The translations under genes and the position numbers were made by a program. A stretch of 64,000 nt of DNA from Hofstenia miamia (Eukaryota; Xenacoelomorpha; Acoela), in assembly GCA_004352715.1 (NCBI GenBank), contig SCFE01000033.1:1630722-1694721 (forward strand), given 5' to 3'. Shown in pieces: positions 21,103 through 34,200 of the stretch (position 1 is its first letter; each line of letters begins with the position of its first letter). Below the pieces are notes generated by a model. That model saw nothing but the letters and a program-made list of their open reading frames with translations. It searched no databases and had not been told where the DNA came from.

Positions 21103-23079
21103 ATATCATTTCCCACTAAATGGGGAAATGAGCCTTCTTAACCTAAATTTTTGTATCAGTATTAACTAAAAAATGTTCCATTATTCTAGAAAATCAAGTG
21201 GTAATATCTGCTACATTGCTTAAAAGGGAAAAACATTGTTTAATAAGAAACATTAATTCCAAAATTAATTTGAGTAATGCTATTTTACAAAGAAACCTAT
21301 AACTTCACTCTGGCATAAAAAAATGTGCTTAGCAATACTCAATTTCACCTAAATAACTAAAAAATTACTTGAATAAGATACATTTAAGCAGTTTAGTATA
21401 TTAAAATGTTGTTTTTCCAAGAATTGTATTTTCAGTTATTGATATGTCATAATATTTTAATGATGTCATAAATGAGCTGGGCAGCAAATCTCAGTTCAGG
21501 TTTTAAAGATACCAGTCTAGGACTTTTTGTGATGTCATATTCATGACATAATAGTTTTATACTGTTAATTTTATTATTGCATTCCTCAGAGTGTTTATAT
21601 TTTACTTTTTTCACAGTATAAGATCACTTCTTTTCTTATATTTAAATGTCTAATGTTAAGTGCATTGTTGTTCTGCAGATGATCAATTCACTTTCAAATA
21701 ATATAATTTGCTTTCTATGCATCATTTGGAGCAATTCATCCCTTAAAATATTAGATTTCTGCACAAATATTGCATTTTGAATGATTGCCAAACATTTGAC
21801 AGAAGATATCACATGATAAATATATATATTTATGTATATGAAGGTTAAAAATTTGTTTTCTTTTGCAATGAATATATTTTATTTTATATTGTATTTATTT
21901 TACACTTTAAAACACAAGTTTGTCTTTAAATCAAGACAGCTTTGATTTGAAACTTAGACCAGGAATGGCTAACATGTGATCAATTAAACACCAATTCAAA
22001 TTTCTTTGTTATTAATGATTGTGAAATCTAGTTACTATTATTTTATAAATATATTCTTTCACTTCCTATCACTAATATGTAGCAGCTTGCCATTCATATC
22101 ATCTGCTTTAAACATTTGCTTAATTTGTGAAATAATTTGGTATTGAGCAGGTTTTCTAATTTGAGTTATAAAGAAAGCTAATTGTTATGTGCATTACAAT
22201 CCTAGCAAAAATTGTTGAAGAAGTGACATGCCCTTGATATCAAAGATGATGATCACATATCCTACTTGGAAAGAAAAGAAAGGAACATCAGAGTCACCAC
22301 TCACCCCTGCAACATTTGCTGCCACCCACACTCACAGTGGTCACTATCAAATTAAATTGTACAGACTATGAATGAGAAAGATCCAATATTTGCCATCCAT
22401 GATTCACAAAGCTAATATGTTGTACATCTTAACTCTTGTCTAAATACACACCCTTTAATAAATGTTCACATATATATATATATAGACAAATATTGAGGTA
22501 GGTGAGAAATTAACTTTAAAAGTCTGAGGCGTGATACCATTTCATGACTTTTCATATATAGTGAAAAACAGTTCAAAAATGAAAACAACTTTACTTAGGT
22601 AAATATTAAGTAAACCATTTGTTCTTCAAATGAAATTCAGCACCTGTGGAAAACAGTGAATACTAATACACAGATGATAAAATATTTGAATTTACTCAAT
22701 CAAAGAAATATGTACAAATAACAAACAAAAAATTTTAAACATTTTAATCAAAATATAATCACTCAAAATCATACAAAAACGTCAAAGAAACACTCAATTC
22801 TTTCAATGTGCAAAGAGTAACATAAATAAAAAACTTAAGAAAGCATAAATCTACAAAATTTGTGATTGAGTAGTAATATTCTCATCAACTATAACATTCG
22901 AAGTTTGTGGCAATTGCAGAAATTTTTATTAAGTAGGCAGCCATCCTCGATTTGAACCACTTTCCTTGATACCTATAATTACAATTTCACTGAAACCGTG
23001 TCTTTAACGGTATTAAATATATTGTGACGTCAGACTTGGGAAATGAGCTTGGGTGAAGTGAGATAGAACTGGTAAATGT

Positions 23080-24634
23080 CACTAATTAGTTCGCAATAAA
23101 TATTGTGATCTAATAGCATTTATTTTAAAAGACAAAATGATTATTGTGTAAACAGGTGTTTTAAGGTTAACTTAACTGTTAAATCTAAATGTGAATTTTT
23201 TAAATGGTACTTGGATATTACATCAAAACACGTTATAACTGGCTGCATGAATTCAATGATAAAAAAGTTATGTTCTTTATCCTATGATGCGAACATTTAA
23301 GTAATGTTTTCGTGGTTGGAACCTATACTAAATTACTGTTGTTAATGGATACTGTTATTGTTATATCAATTAATAAATCATTTAGTAACATTGTAATTGT
23401 CAAATTCATTGGTTTATGCTTCTTAATATACACTAAATGCTGCATTTTAAGCATTTTTATCATTTTTGTGAATTTTGCCTTTTGTTGTCGAAAACTTTCT
23501 AAATATTCAAACGAATGTAATTTTCGCGCTATCAATATGCATGTTCTACCAGTGTTTTCAAATCGAGTTCGAGTTTTATGTTACGAGGATTTTTCAATGA
23601 AAATCCTGAGTTCACTTCAGTTTTTATTCTGAGTTTTTTAGGGTAAAAACATTTATTTTTCAATAAATCTCAACTAAAAAATAGTTATTTGCGATTAGTA
23701 AAGAAATTGAAATTTAAAATAATTTATTTTTGCTGTATTTTCGATCGAGTTCGAGTTTTGATGATTTCTCTTCCGAGTTTTTCCGATCGAGTTTTGCGAG
23801 CATAATCGAGTTCGAGTTCTTAACTTTCCGTGGACTCGGAAAACTTGTGTTCTATTAGTGCAGTATGCAGCAATTTCAATTTCCCTGTTATTTAGCTGAT
23901 ATATAAATGAAATGAATAATTCGATGCATTCATTTAACGAATATATGATGCAATGAAATTGGTTTTTATATATTCTTGACATTTTCCTTAATATCATTGT
24001 GAAATATTCCTGTTCCATTAATATATCAATTCAATCTTACGTAAATCTTTTATCAGCTATGAAGTTTTGAATATTACTACTGTTTATTATCTTAGTATAT
24101 AGAAAATAGCTGCTGAATTAAGTTGTTTGCTTAACTTTAGGATAAAGCCGATGCATCAAATATTCCTTTGATTAGCAAAAATCAACTTCATTATTTTGTC
24201 TACTCCAAACGAGGGCATTTTTTGTACGAGGGCCACCTAAAAACTTTTATGCGTATGGAGAGATAGTTTTCTAACAAATTTGTTTCTTACTCTGAATATA
24301 CACGCATGTCGCCATATATACACACACAAATAAAATTGCATTTATGTTTTAAATGGGCATAAATAAGACTGATCTTTAATTAGGTTTATTGATATTACTT
24401 TTGATAAAAGATATTAGATATTGTGAATTGTATAAAAGAAGTAAAACTTTACATAACCAATATTTGAAGTTACCAAAGGCCACCAGAAACGTTTGGGCCA
24501 GATTGTGGCCCACGGGCTGCCAGTTACACATACCAGCTCTAAACAAACTAGTATTCTTTAGCGATTCCTGGTGAAGCTTTTAACATAAACATTAAAAATA
24601 TTGAAAATTACTTATTAGTATGTTTGTGTATTTA
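23080..24634. other. Region upstream of ALDH6A1, with CGAGTTCGAG-rich patch
   Basis: Non-coding. At 23,555-23,850 the motif CGAGTTCGAG and variants recur, with GTGTTTTC at the left and GAAAACTTGTG at the right; this may be a MITE of hAT type but the ends do not match well. An obvious core promoter could not be identified in the last 500 bp. About 24,200-24,560 contains repeat-like sequence (GGCCCACGGGCTGCCAGTTA). Confidence 0.4.
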
Positions 24635-24636
24635 AG
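24635..24636 (+). promoter_or_regulatory. Splice-acceptor-like AG two bases before the ALDH6A1 ATG
   Basis: TGTTTGTGTATTTAAG precedes AAATG. This could be a spliced-leader acceptor or the 3' end of a 5'UTR intron. Confidence 0.35.
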
Positions 24637-24638
24637 AA

Positions 24639-26430
24639 ATGCTACGCGTGTGTAGAAAAGGCAACATTGTTCGATCTTATGCAACAACTACAAAGTTGTT
24701 TATTGATGGAAAGTTCATTGATTCTACAAGTAAAGAATGGCTTGATGTCCGCAACCCTGCAACAAATGAGGTAGTTTCTAAAGTGCCTTTGGCAACTCAA
24801 TCAGAAATGTTATCGGCTGTTGAATCTGCTAAAACTGCTTTTAAAGCGTGGTCACAAACCTCGTTGTTGGCTCGCCAACAAGTAATGTTTCGTTTTCAAA
24901 CTTTGCTGAAGGACAACATTAAATCAATTGCTAAAGTTCTTACAGAAGAGCAAGGGAAAACTCTTGTAGATGCCGAGGGTTCCATATTAAGAGGAATCCA
25001 AGTTGTTGAGCATTCGTGTAGTGTTTCTTCATTGCAAATGGGTGAATCGTTAAATAGTATTGCAAAGGTATGTTATAAAATATTTAGTTTTAACTGTCAT
25101 TACGTAAGCAATAGTTATTTGTTATATTTTAAGGATATGGATATTACGAGTTATAGACTTCCTTTGGGTGTTATTGCTGGCATTTGTCCATTTAATTTTC
25201 CCGCGATGATTCCGTTGTGGATGTTCCCAATGGCTCTAGTTTGTGGCAACACCGCAATCATTAAACCATCTGAGCGTGTCCCAAACACTACAATGAAATT
25301 GGCCGAACTTTTCGTCGAGGCTGGTGCACCTAAGGGTATTTAACAATTTTTTTGTTATAGAATCAAAGCATTATATTTGCTAAAAAGTTACAAATAAAAT
25401 AAAATATATACAAATCTGAAGCTACAAACTAATAAACACAATATATAATAATAAAAATCAATGTTTGTGTGACTGTTTGTGTAGGTGTTTAATATCGTGC
25501 GTATGTCTGGAATGCATGAAGTGTGTTGCTATCTCCCAGTGTACAATGTTTTGTTAGTAGTGATTTCATAAACCACGCACGGTTGCAGCTCTGGTGTATA
25601 TAGTATATAGCTACATTTTTTAAGCAAAGATGTGTTAAAATATACAAAATTAAAATTACCTGTTTCATTTAGATTGATAAGAAGGAGTACCGAGAAGGAC
25701 GCGACGAGCGGTTACAGCTTTTGAATAGGAAACATTTGCTAGACGATGAGATGGATTGGAGATTTCGTGGGGTCTGAAGTAGGATTGGAGATTGCGGATC
25801 ATTTGAGATAGACCTTGACGAGAAATATGTATTCCATCCTTAGCAAGAAGTTTGTCATTAACGTGACGAGGAGCATGTAAAAAGCTTTGGAAAACAGGGA
25901 TCACAGAGAAATTGTTCACAGATAGAGAGTGGATGACTCGGTTGAATTCTTGGATTATGAAGTTCCTTTGAATATTGGAATNATTCTATATCATAGCTAT
26001 CTTTTGTGATGTAAAGATTTTCAAACCATATGAGTTCCCACCAATAAATAAGTTTTGATGATTGGGAAGTTTCCTTAAAAGATAAATATTGACGTGGTGT
26101 AGGAGAATGATGAAACCCCGAGGTAGAAGTGACTGGAGAAGCAGAAGTAGAAGTTTTGGCAGTGAGGACATTTGTTGGAGAGGACTGAACACACGCATCA
26201 GAGAGAGTAGGAGTTTCTTCTTCAGAAAAGAGCGCAGTTTTGAAAAGATGTAAGAGAGCCTCAGCAGCGAGATCTTTGTTTAAGTTAGCAAACATCTGAT
26301 GCAGCGGCGTTTTCTTTTTATCTTTAATAAAAGAAGACGCTGCATCGAGTTACGTAATTCCGCCGAACAACTTGCTGATTACAGTATCGCGGAGAGCACT
26401 AGAAACCCGACCGTTCTCTTCAACACCAGC

Positions 26431-26480
<50 letters not shown>

Positions 26481-29400
26481 ATGACTTTATTAGCCCCTGA
26501 AAGCAAAAACTACAAATAAAAACAAGTCAAGTTTTACTACCGCGAGGACTGCCAAAGGAGATAAAGTAGAAGCAGATGGAAGAGTAGGCGAAGTGGGAGA
26601 AGGCTCAGCAATGAGGAAAGACATTAAAGATATCTTGAAGCTCGGCGACGAGGAACGAAATCACAGGCTGTTGGAGGGTTGAGAGTCAAGACGCCGGAGA
26701 AAGTGAAAACACCATCAGAGCCAGTGGCGCGGGAATTAGAGAATTTTATGAAATCAAAAGGATCAAGGTGCAATTTGCGAGTGAGCAAAGGATTGAACAG
26801 AAGGAGATCACAGGCATGGAAGTAAAGCGACGTTGGGGGCGCGGAGAATTTGAGAAGAGACGGGGAATAGGCCCGAAACGCACAATGATTATTTCGCGCG
26901 GAATTCCTGGGGAAATTGGTTGTGATTACAAAAAATTTGCAAAAAAACGATTATTTATGAGCATAAAATTTATTAGTGAACAAACAGCGAATATTTTAAT
27001 CACAACCCATTATCTCAGGAATCCCGCGCAGAAATAATCATCGTGTGTTTCGGGACTTAAAAGAAACATTGTGGAAGAGGGCAAAAAGCGAGAAATTAGC
27101 TTTGCGGAGAGGCAAGGACACATGTCCTGACCAATTTAAGTTTGTAGCAAGTCCAACTCCTTTTATGATTATAACTATTCTAGGCGTTATTTAATTATAA
27201 TTTTTATTCCTCGTTACAGAATGTATTCTACTTTTTCATTAAAATTTCTGCTACTATTTCCAAGTTTTTATCTCTCCAAATATTTCATTTTAATCCAAAT
27301 ACTGTTTGAAAAATACATAATATATATTTTAGGAACATTAAACGTTATACATGGAGCTCATGACGCTGTTAACTTTATATGCGATAATCCCGATATCAAA
27401 GCAATTTCTTTTGTTGGTGCTGATCAGGCTGGGAGACACATATATTCCAGAGGAAGTGCAAATGGAAAGCGAGTACAGTGCAATATGGGCGCGAAAAACC
27501 ATGGAGTTGTTTTGCCAGATGCAACCAAGGAAAGTAGTCTGAATCAAATAGTCGGAGCTGCTTTTGGAGCCGCTGGACAACGTTGTATGGCTTTGCCAAC
27601 CGCAATTTTTGTTGGAAAATCAAAAGATTGGATTCCCGAGTTAGTGGAAAAAGCGAAGAAACTAAAGGTGAATACTATTGTTAACATTTTTTGTATAGTT
27701 GTATTCTATTAGGTTAACGCAGGACATGAAGCAGGTGCTGATCTAGGTCCTGTCATTTCTCAGGCTGCAAAACAGAAAATTGAGGATCTCATCCAATCTG
27801 GAGTTGACGAAGGAGCACAATTGGCGTTGGATGGTCGAAATATTCAAGTTCCTGGCTATGATGATGGTTACTTTATTGGTCCTACTATATTGACTGGGAT
27901 TCGACCACACATGCACTGCTATAAAGAAGAAGTTTTTGGGCCCGTGTTGCAGGTTATTGAATTAGACACTCTTGATGAAGCAATTTCTTTTGTAAACAGC
28001 AATCCATATGGAAATGGAACTGCTGTTTTCACAAACAGTGGTGCATCAGCACGCAGGTTCTTTTTATAATTTTACATTTTATATTTTAATTTTATACTTT
28101 CATCTCCAAAGTTACTCTGGTTTAAAATTGAATTTTTCCCTATAAATCATTTGTTGAATAAATTTATTTCATTTCCCGACATAAATAATGCATATTTTAT
28201 TTCTTGACGAAAAAACTATTCAAACACTTTTTAAAAAGGAAAATATTTACAATTTTATGCAGAAAGACACGGATTTTGACGAAACTTATTCTAGTTTCTA
28301 TTATTTATCTGCGTTTTACGCATTCCCCTAATTTCATCAGATGAGTAGTTTAAATCTTGAAAGAGTAATTTTACCCAATATATCTTGGATTATGGTCTCA
28401 ATAATGTGTCTCCCATTTAGCTAAATATAAGAAGTGCAAAGAGATTTACTGCTATTTCATAGAACGTGCGTTTGGCATAACATTCTCGCTTGTTAACTTT
28501 AACTTTCGTACCACTCAAAAGATTTAATTTATTTAATCTTTGCTCTTTGTATATTTGTTGTGCCAATGTTGAATGTTAGTCGTCGCATGTTTGTAATTGA
28601 GTTGAATTTTTGCTTTGGTAGATATTGTACCTAGAAAATTCGTTTCTTTAATGGAAGACATTGGAGCTTGTTAAGACCAATCCCTATTATTAGCTTGTAC
28701 TTAAAACTCCAAACAGTGCAAAACGTAAATTTCAAAAGATATTATAAAGGAATGATATGAAATAGAGCTACGTTTTAGTACAAAAAAAGGAGTTTCGCTA
28801 TCATATCGTGACACAATGTGAATATCACCATGCTGATTATCTTGTTTACCTAGAATAGTTGTACAGGATGTGCCATAAATATTCATATGATTTTGTAAAG
28901 GAGGAGACGCAATGTCACACACTTTGTCACGAATCAATTACTATTTGGTGAAAAATCTTTACAATTACTGGACGTAGTTGTTGAAGATTATAAAATTTCT
29001 CGGAATTCATAACGGTTTTTATAATAACCCCTCAGAAAGAAGCCTGAGGTGTCGAATCCTTTTAGTCAAACCAATTTGTTATCGGAATGGTAATGTAGTC
29101 ATGTGCTAATGCATATTTGGATGGCTCACCATCCTGTTGGAATAAAATTGATTTGGCGTGAATAGTAAGCAACCCATGTCATTATTCGAACAGTAGAAAC
29201 CGCCTTTTCAATAGTTAGCATACATTTATACTATTTATACTGCAATAATTTGCTGGGATAACAGTAGTAGGCAAATCACAAAACAAATGTCGAATGACTA
29301 ATTTGTACACACCTTGTATGAAAAGAAATCCAACAATACATAATCAAGTTTTTGAATGGCTATTAATAAAATATTAAACATCAATTCACTGTAGTTGATT

Positions 29401-31316
29401 TCAATTTTTCTAACCTAAATTTGAATTATAGTACTCGATTAATCTACTTTGCAGTAAAATTGTAAACAAAATGTCTTCTTGAACTATTCTTTATAAGGGT
29501 AACTACCTAACTTGCTATTTTGGAAAACGGTCGCTCTGAAGGAATCTGCTTGCACAAATATGTATAGCTAGAGACGTGACAAAGCAGCTGCTTCATTCGA
29601 TTTGCTATTTATAATTTTTCTGATTAAGAATAGTTCTAGCTCCATTTCGTTTGTATGATGATGAACATAAACTATTAATAATTTATTTTTTTAATATAAA
29701 GCCTTACCTACTAGCATGCTTGTGAAGAATTTAATGTCAACTTCAAACTTCCTCTGGGTACCCATTTACATGTTCAAGTAAAAATGTTCTGTGCAGACAT
29801 TCCAAGATATGTTACATTTCCGCTTTGCATATATATTATATTTGAGATTTCAAAAATCACACAAATCGTTGACGTTTATAAATTTAAACGTTAAAAGTGG
29901 TATTGTTTTTTNATCATATCGTGACACAATGTGAATATCACCATGCTGATTATCTTGTTTACCTAGAATAGTTGTACAGGATGTGCCATAAATATTCATA
30001 TGATTTTGTAAAGGAGGAGACGCAATGTCACACACTTTGTCACGAATCAATTACTATTTGGTGAAAAATCTTTACAATTACTGGACGTAGTTGTTGAAGA
30101 TTATAAAATTTCTCGGAATTCATAACGGTTTTTATAATAACCCCTCAGAAAGAAGCCTGAGGTGTCGAATCCTTTTAGTCAAACCAATTTGTTATCGGAA
30201 TGGTTATGTAGTCATGTGCTAATGCATATTTGGATGGCTCACCATCCTGTTGGAATAAAATTGATTTGGCGTGAATAGTAAGCAACCCATGTCATTATTC
30301 GAACAGTAGAAACCGCCTTTTCAATAGTTAGCATACATTTATACTATTTATACTGCAATAATTTGCTGGGATAACAGTAGTAGGCAAATCACAAAACAAA
30401 TGTCGAATGACTAATTTGTACACACCTTGTATGAAAAGAAATCCAACAATACATAATCAAGTTTTTGAATGGCTATTAATAAAATATTAAACATCAATTC
30501 ACTGTAGTTGATTTCAATTTTTCTAACCTAAATTTGAATTATAGTACTCGATTAATCTACTTTGCAGTAAAATTGTAAACAAAATGTCTTCTTGAACTAT
30601 TCTTTATAAGGGTAACTACCTAACTTGCTATTTTGGAAAACGGTCGCTCTGAAGGAATCTGCTTGCACAAATATGTATAGCTAGAGACGTGACAAAGCAG
30701 CTGCTTCATTCGATTTGCTATTTATAATTTTTCTGATTAAGAATAGTTCTAGCTCCATTTCGTTTGTATGATGATGAACATAAACTATTAATAATTTATT
30801 TTTTTAATATAAAGCCTTACCTACTAGCATGCTTGTGAAGAATTTAATGTCAACTTCAAACTTCCTCTGGGTACCCATTTACATGTTCAAGTAAAAATGT
30901 TCTGTGCAGACATTCCAAGATATGTTACATTTCCGCTTTGCATATATATTATATTTGAGATTTCAAAAATCACACAAATCGTTGACGTTTATAAATTTAA
31001 ACGTTAAAAGTGGTATTGTTTTTTATTGAATACATTATAAAAATATAAACGACATATTTTTACCCTTCTTATAGTGATGTTTGTGTATTATAGATTTACA
31101 ATGGAAACTGAAGCTGGGCAAGTAGGTGTCAACGTGCCTATACCCGTACCATTGCCTATGTTTTCCTTCACTGGTTCTAAAGGTAGCTTTTTGGGTGACA
31201 CCAACTTTTATGGCAAAGCAGGCATTAATTTTTACACACAGCTTAAGACCGTTACTGCTATGTGGCGCTCTGAAGACCTGAGTCCACAGGGTGTGCCACT
31301 CACCATCAATGTGTAA
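24639..31316 (+). CDS. ALDH6A1: Methylmalonate-semialdehyde dehydrogenase (acylating), mitochondrial, five exons
   Basis: Exons: 24,639-25,067, 25,134-25,335, 27,333-27,667, 27,713-28,056 and 31,094-31,316. They join in frame to 510 residues, close to the human protein (535). All four introns are GT-AG, in phases 0, 1, 0 and 2. The enzyme converts malonate and methylmalonate semialdehydes to acetyl-CoA and propionyl-CoA in the mitochondrial matrix, in valine and thymine catabolism. Seen in sequence: a basic N-terminus ([17 protein letters not shown]) fitting a targeting peptide; [20 protein letters not shown]; the nucleophile Cys295 in [14 protein letters not shown]; and Asn261 ([11 protein letters not shown]) where most aldehyde dehydrogenases have the general-base Glu, as is usual for this CoA-dependent subfamily. 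The C-terminus [20 protein letters not shown] with TNFYGK is diagnostic. The frame is intact. Start chosen as the first ATG giving the targeting peptide. Confidence 0.96.
25665..27170 (-). mobile_element. Decayed non-LTR retrotransposon, antisense in ALDH6A1 intron 2
   Basis: At 27,080-27,160 the - strand encodes an RT-tail piece with [11 protein letters not shown] and a KAN motif, closely similar to the fragment at 37,715-38,056 ([11 protein letters not shown]). A Ser/Thr/Pro-rich frame at 25,858-26,295, containing a single N at 25,982, resembles the one at 38,173-38,470. A 3' end of the type GGCTAATAAAGTCATTCATT plus (ATT)n lies at 26,431-26,500 and is shared with the + strand copy at 42,421-42,520. 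Internal deletions and stops make it dead. The fragments may belong to more than one insertion. Confidence 0.6.
26431..26478. repeat. (AAT)16 microsatellite, LINE 3' tail on the - strand
   Basis: The tract follows a LINE 3'-end sequence when read on the - strand, so it most probably began as the element's tail. It also produces a meaningless poly-Asn frame on the + strand. Confidence 0.85.
27668..27712. other. ALDH6A1 intron 3, only 45 bp
   Basis: Donor GTGAATAC, acceptor TTCTATTAG. With intron 1 (25,068-25,133, 66 bp) it shows that minimal introns are normal in this genome; longer introns here are repeat-filled. Confidence 0.9.
28800..29911 (+). repeat. 1,112-bp block, first copy
   Basis: Near-identical to 29,913-31,024; the one difference noticed is A at 29,092 versus T at 30,205. 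A single N at 29,912 separates them, so the two probably represent one locus (two alleles or overlapping contigs). Confidence 0.85.
29913..31024 (+). repeat. 1,112-bp block, second copy
   Basis: Partner of 28,800-29,911. This copy is continuous with exon 5 of ALDH6A1. Confidence 0.85.
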
Positions 31317-31368
31317 TTCTCCTCTTTCCTTCTATCATGTTGAAAAAACATTTGTAATTATTAATTGT

Positions 31369-31374
31369 AATAAA
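31369..31374 (+). terminator. Poly(A) signal AATAAA of ALDH6A1
   Basis: AATAAA 53 bases after the stop codon. Confidence 0.75.
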
Positions 31375-32180
31375 GGCTTTCATGTTTTTACCAGCTCGCC
31401 TTTCATACATAGATAGTTTCGCAGTGCAAACCATTATTTAGTTCAATGTGAAATGCATGTATTATTTATAATTACATGTAATTATGATGGAAGCAATATC
31501 AGAAAATTGAATCAATGTTGTGCATTTACATATTTGGACCCTAGCCAAAATTGTTTAACAATAGGTTTTCCAAGATATGGCAGCAAACACAATGCGATTA
31601 CTTAAGTAAGTTCTCATCTAATTCACACATTTTAATAAGAAAACGAAACCCTTTTAAATTGAAACTGCAATTTACGTAAGAGCATTATTTTAGTTCATGA
31701 GTTTATACAAAAAATTTAACGAGTGTTGATTACTGTGTTTCTATGATATTAACGTTGAGCAAAACTACAAATAATAAAATAAGAGCCATCTCCAATCCAG
31801 AAATAAGTCACATCGCTACAGGATAGTCGATAAACGCCAATATTTGAATTTTCATGGAATCTTTCGCTTTTGTCCCAAAGTTATTAATATGCTATTAAAC
31901 ATATATATTCTCCTAAATACGTTAAATTTTTCAGTTTCAAAATAATTAAATCTTAAATACGAATTTTGATTAATATAATTAAATATCTTATTTGAACGAA
32001 TGTTTCATAATAGAATGCCTTAAAAATGATCATACTCCAAATTTGAATTAATATGCGGCGTAGTCAATCAGATTTTGTTTGATTGAAGTATTGGTTACAT
32101 ATTTCTATTTTTTAATGGTATGAAAAGTAAATTAATTTGCTTTAATTAGAATTTTAATTATTTTCAACGTTAGAACAATA
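31375..32180. other. Intergenic, nothing recognised
   Basis: AT-rich DNA between the ALDH6A1 3' end and the first LINE remnant. Confidence 0.45.
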
Positions 32181-34200
32181 TTCTGATATTGTTAAAACAA
32201 ATGATAAATTACATGAGCTTTTGAACTTTTTTTATTTAGAGCATTTGGTTAAAGGTTTCAATATATCTACTAAATCAAAACTCGTTTGTGCAAATTTAGT
32301 TTGCAAAATTAAATCGGACTTTATAGAATATCTAAAAGATAATTCAAAGAAATTTGAGAAATTCTCTGAAACCCTTGTCAAAACAGAAATTGGAAAGAAT
32401 TGATATTATACCTCATATAAAATTCAAACCAAAAATAGTGGTTTCATGTATATTTCTTAATAATAAGGACGGGTTCATTAAATAAGAAAGATTGCAAAAA
32501 ATTAGTTGCTAATGTAGAAAAATCGATCAAGAACTTAGGTGAGAATGCACCCATCATTGAAAAACTAAAAATTTATAATGGTATTGTTTTGTTTTGTAAG
32601 GCAAGTCAAGAAACCAACATGGTAGAAGCGGCAATTAGGAAAGCTTAAGAATATCAATTTATAAACATCAATTACATTTTTACCGCAGTTTACAGTTACA
32701 AACCTTGAAGAATGGTCAGATCTCGATGAATTTAAGAAAATTTATTACTTGATAAGGAATTATGAGATTTTAATGAAACTGACATCAATTTGGTTTCTAA
32801 AATGCATTTATTACCTTTTAATATAAAATTGAAAATGGGATTCAATAAACTAAATTTTAGTGATCAGTATTATGTCAAGATGTGTTATAAGTGTGATATG
32901 TATGGACATTAATCAAAATCATGCAATGAGAAATTTTCATATAAAGAATGCCCAATCAAAAATTATAAGAATAAACATAATTGTATAATTTGTGTCAATT
33001 CAAAATGGTTTAAAACCTAATCATCCAGTTACAACATTTAGTAGAAAATACCCAATATACATTGAACAATTAAAGATGATTAAAGAAGAAATTTTTAATT
33101 TCATTAAATTTATGGAGTATATGAAAACCAAGACAAATTTCTAAATATTAATTTCCAAAGCTTAGCAAATAAAGCCATTAAGTATGAAGAATTGATTCTT
33201 AATATGGATGGAAACCCAATTCACGGAATCACAGAAACTTGGTTAAAAGATATTGATGATGCAACATTTTTAAGAGAAATTGGTTTAAGATATTTCGCAA
33301 GGATAGAGAAATTAGAAATTCTACAAAAATCAGAAGTGAAGGCATATTATTGATGTTACCTAAACATTTTCTTCCACAAATATGTCAAGATCTAATGTTC
33401 AAAATTTCCAATTTGAAAGCTTATAATATCGAATTTCAAGCATTAAATTAATTGAAGTTACTTCAGACATCGAAGAAATTTCAAAAAGTTTTCTGCTATG
33501 CTATCCTCTAAATTATCACGAACAATGATTGAAAATACGCCAGTAATTCTTATAGGCGATTACAACTATAATTATCCAAATAATTATGATAACACAAAAA
33601 TCCATGAGCTATATGCATTTTCGGTTTAGAAGTACTCAGTAAAACCATCCCAACGAATATTAATGGAATAACTTCCACTTTGATTGACTATGTAACTACA
33701 GATATTTCACTACAACAGATTCTTCATTTCTGACCACCTAATTTCGTGAACAACATATATTAAAATGAAAGTAAGTAAAGGAAAAAATTGATGTGTTACA
33801 ATAATTTTAAAAGATGTAGCAAACCAGAATTCGTGTTTGACTTACTCAATCTTAATTGTCATAACTATTATAATCTATTAATAGGAAACTAAGTTTTATC
33901 AATAGTAATTTATACAAATTATCTAACAAACTCTGTCCAGTTGTAAAAAAATCATTTAAACAAATCAAATGAGAATTCCTATTTGGAAATTATGGATTTC
34001 AGAAATTCTAAGAAACTCACTAACGAAAAGCATAAAGCTTATAGAAATTTCTGAAAGAACAAATGTGAAGAAATACAAAATGTAATAGAATAAAGCCTCC
34101 AATGGTTGTAATCGCAATCTAAGTTCATTTTTAAAAACTTCTTTCAAAGAAATGAAAATATGCTTTAAAAAATTGAAATAGTAAGTTCTTGGAAACACAT
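32181..34200 (+). mobile_element. Decayed LINE copy 1 (ORF1, endonuclease, linker)
   Basis: A 60-codon frame at 32,221-32,403 and following pieces fit an ORF1. At 32,881-32,925 there is a CCHC knuckle (CYKCDMYGH, then a stop, then SKSC). From about 33,140 the endonuclease start is visible: NINFQSLANKAIKYEEL and ITETWLKD, then IGDYNYNYPN near 33,550. The segment around 33,960-34,080 matches the K-x-AYRNF linker between endonuclease and RT. The domain order and APE-type endonuclease motifs fit the CR1/L2/Jockey type. Many stops and shifts are present. Confidence 0.65.

Larger units (their letters stand above)
18170..23079. repeat. Large imperfect inverted repeat (about 4.9 kb) enclosing a solo LTR
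   Basis: Left-arm blocks match the reverse complement of right-arm blocks in mirror order: 18,170-18,258 with 22,975-23,079, and 19,486-19,546 with 21,450-21,516. The recognisable cores are CAAGTCTGACATCACAAAAT with its counterpart, and CTGGTATCATTAAAACCTG with its counterpart. The solo LTR at 20,138-21,102 lies at the centre. No coding sequence was found in the arms. This may be a palindromic (foldback-type) transposon or a tail-to-tail pair of the same repeat. Confidence 0.5.
25336..27332. other. ALDH6A1 intron 2 (1,997 bp) carrying a LINE remnant
   Basis: Donor GTATTT, acceptor TATATATTTTAG. Most of it is the - strand LINE remnant at about 25,665-27,170, so the intron was short before the insertion. 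Confidence 0.85.
28057..31093. other. ALDH6A1 intron 4, inflated by an assembly duplication
   Basis: Donor GTTCTTTT, acceptor TTGTGTATTATAG. It contains the paired blocks 28,800-29,911 and 29,913-31,024. Within each block a MITE-like unit may lie between TACAGGATGTGCC and the inverted ACACCTTGTA about 450 bp further on. Confidence 0.8.

Noticed and set aside
23555-23850. MITE defined by CGAGTTCGAG repeats
   Set aside because: The apparent ends (GTGTTTTC and GAAAACTTGTG) do not align as inverted repeats and no target duplication was found; kept only as a motif-rich patch.
26299-26484. Small protein ending in poly-Asn
   Set aside because: The Asn tract is the translation of (AAT)16, itself the tail of a LINE on the other strand.
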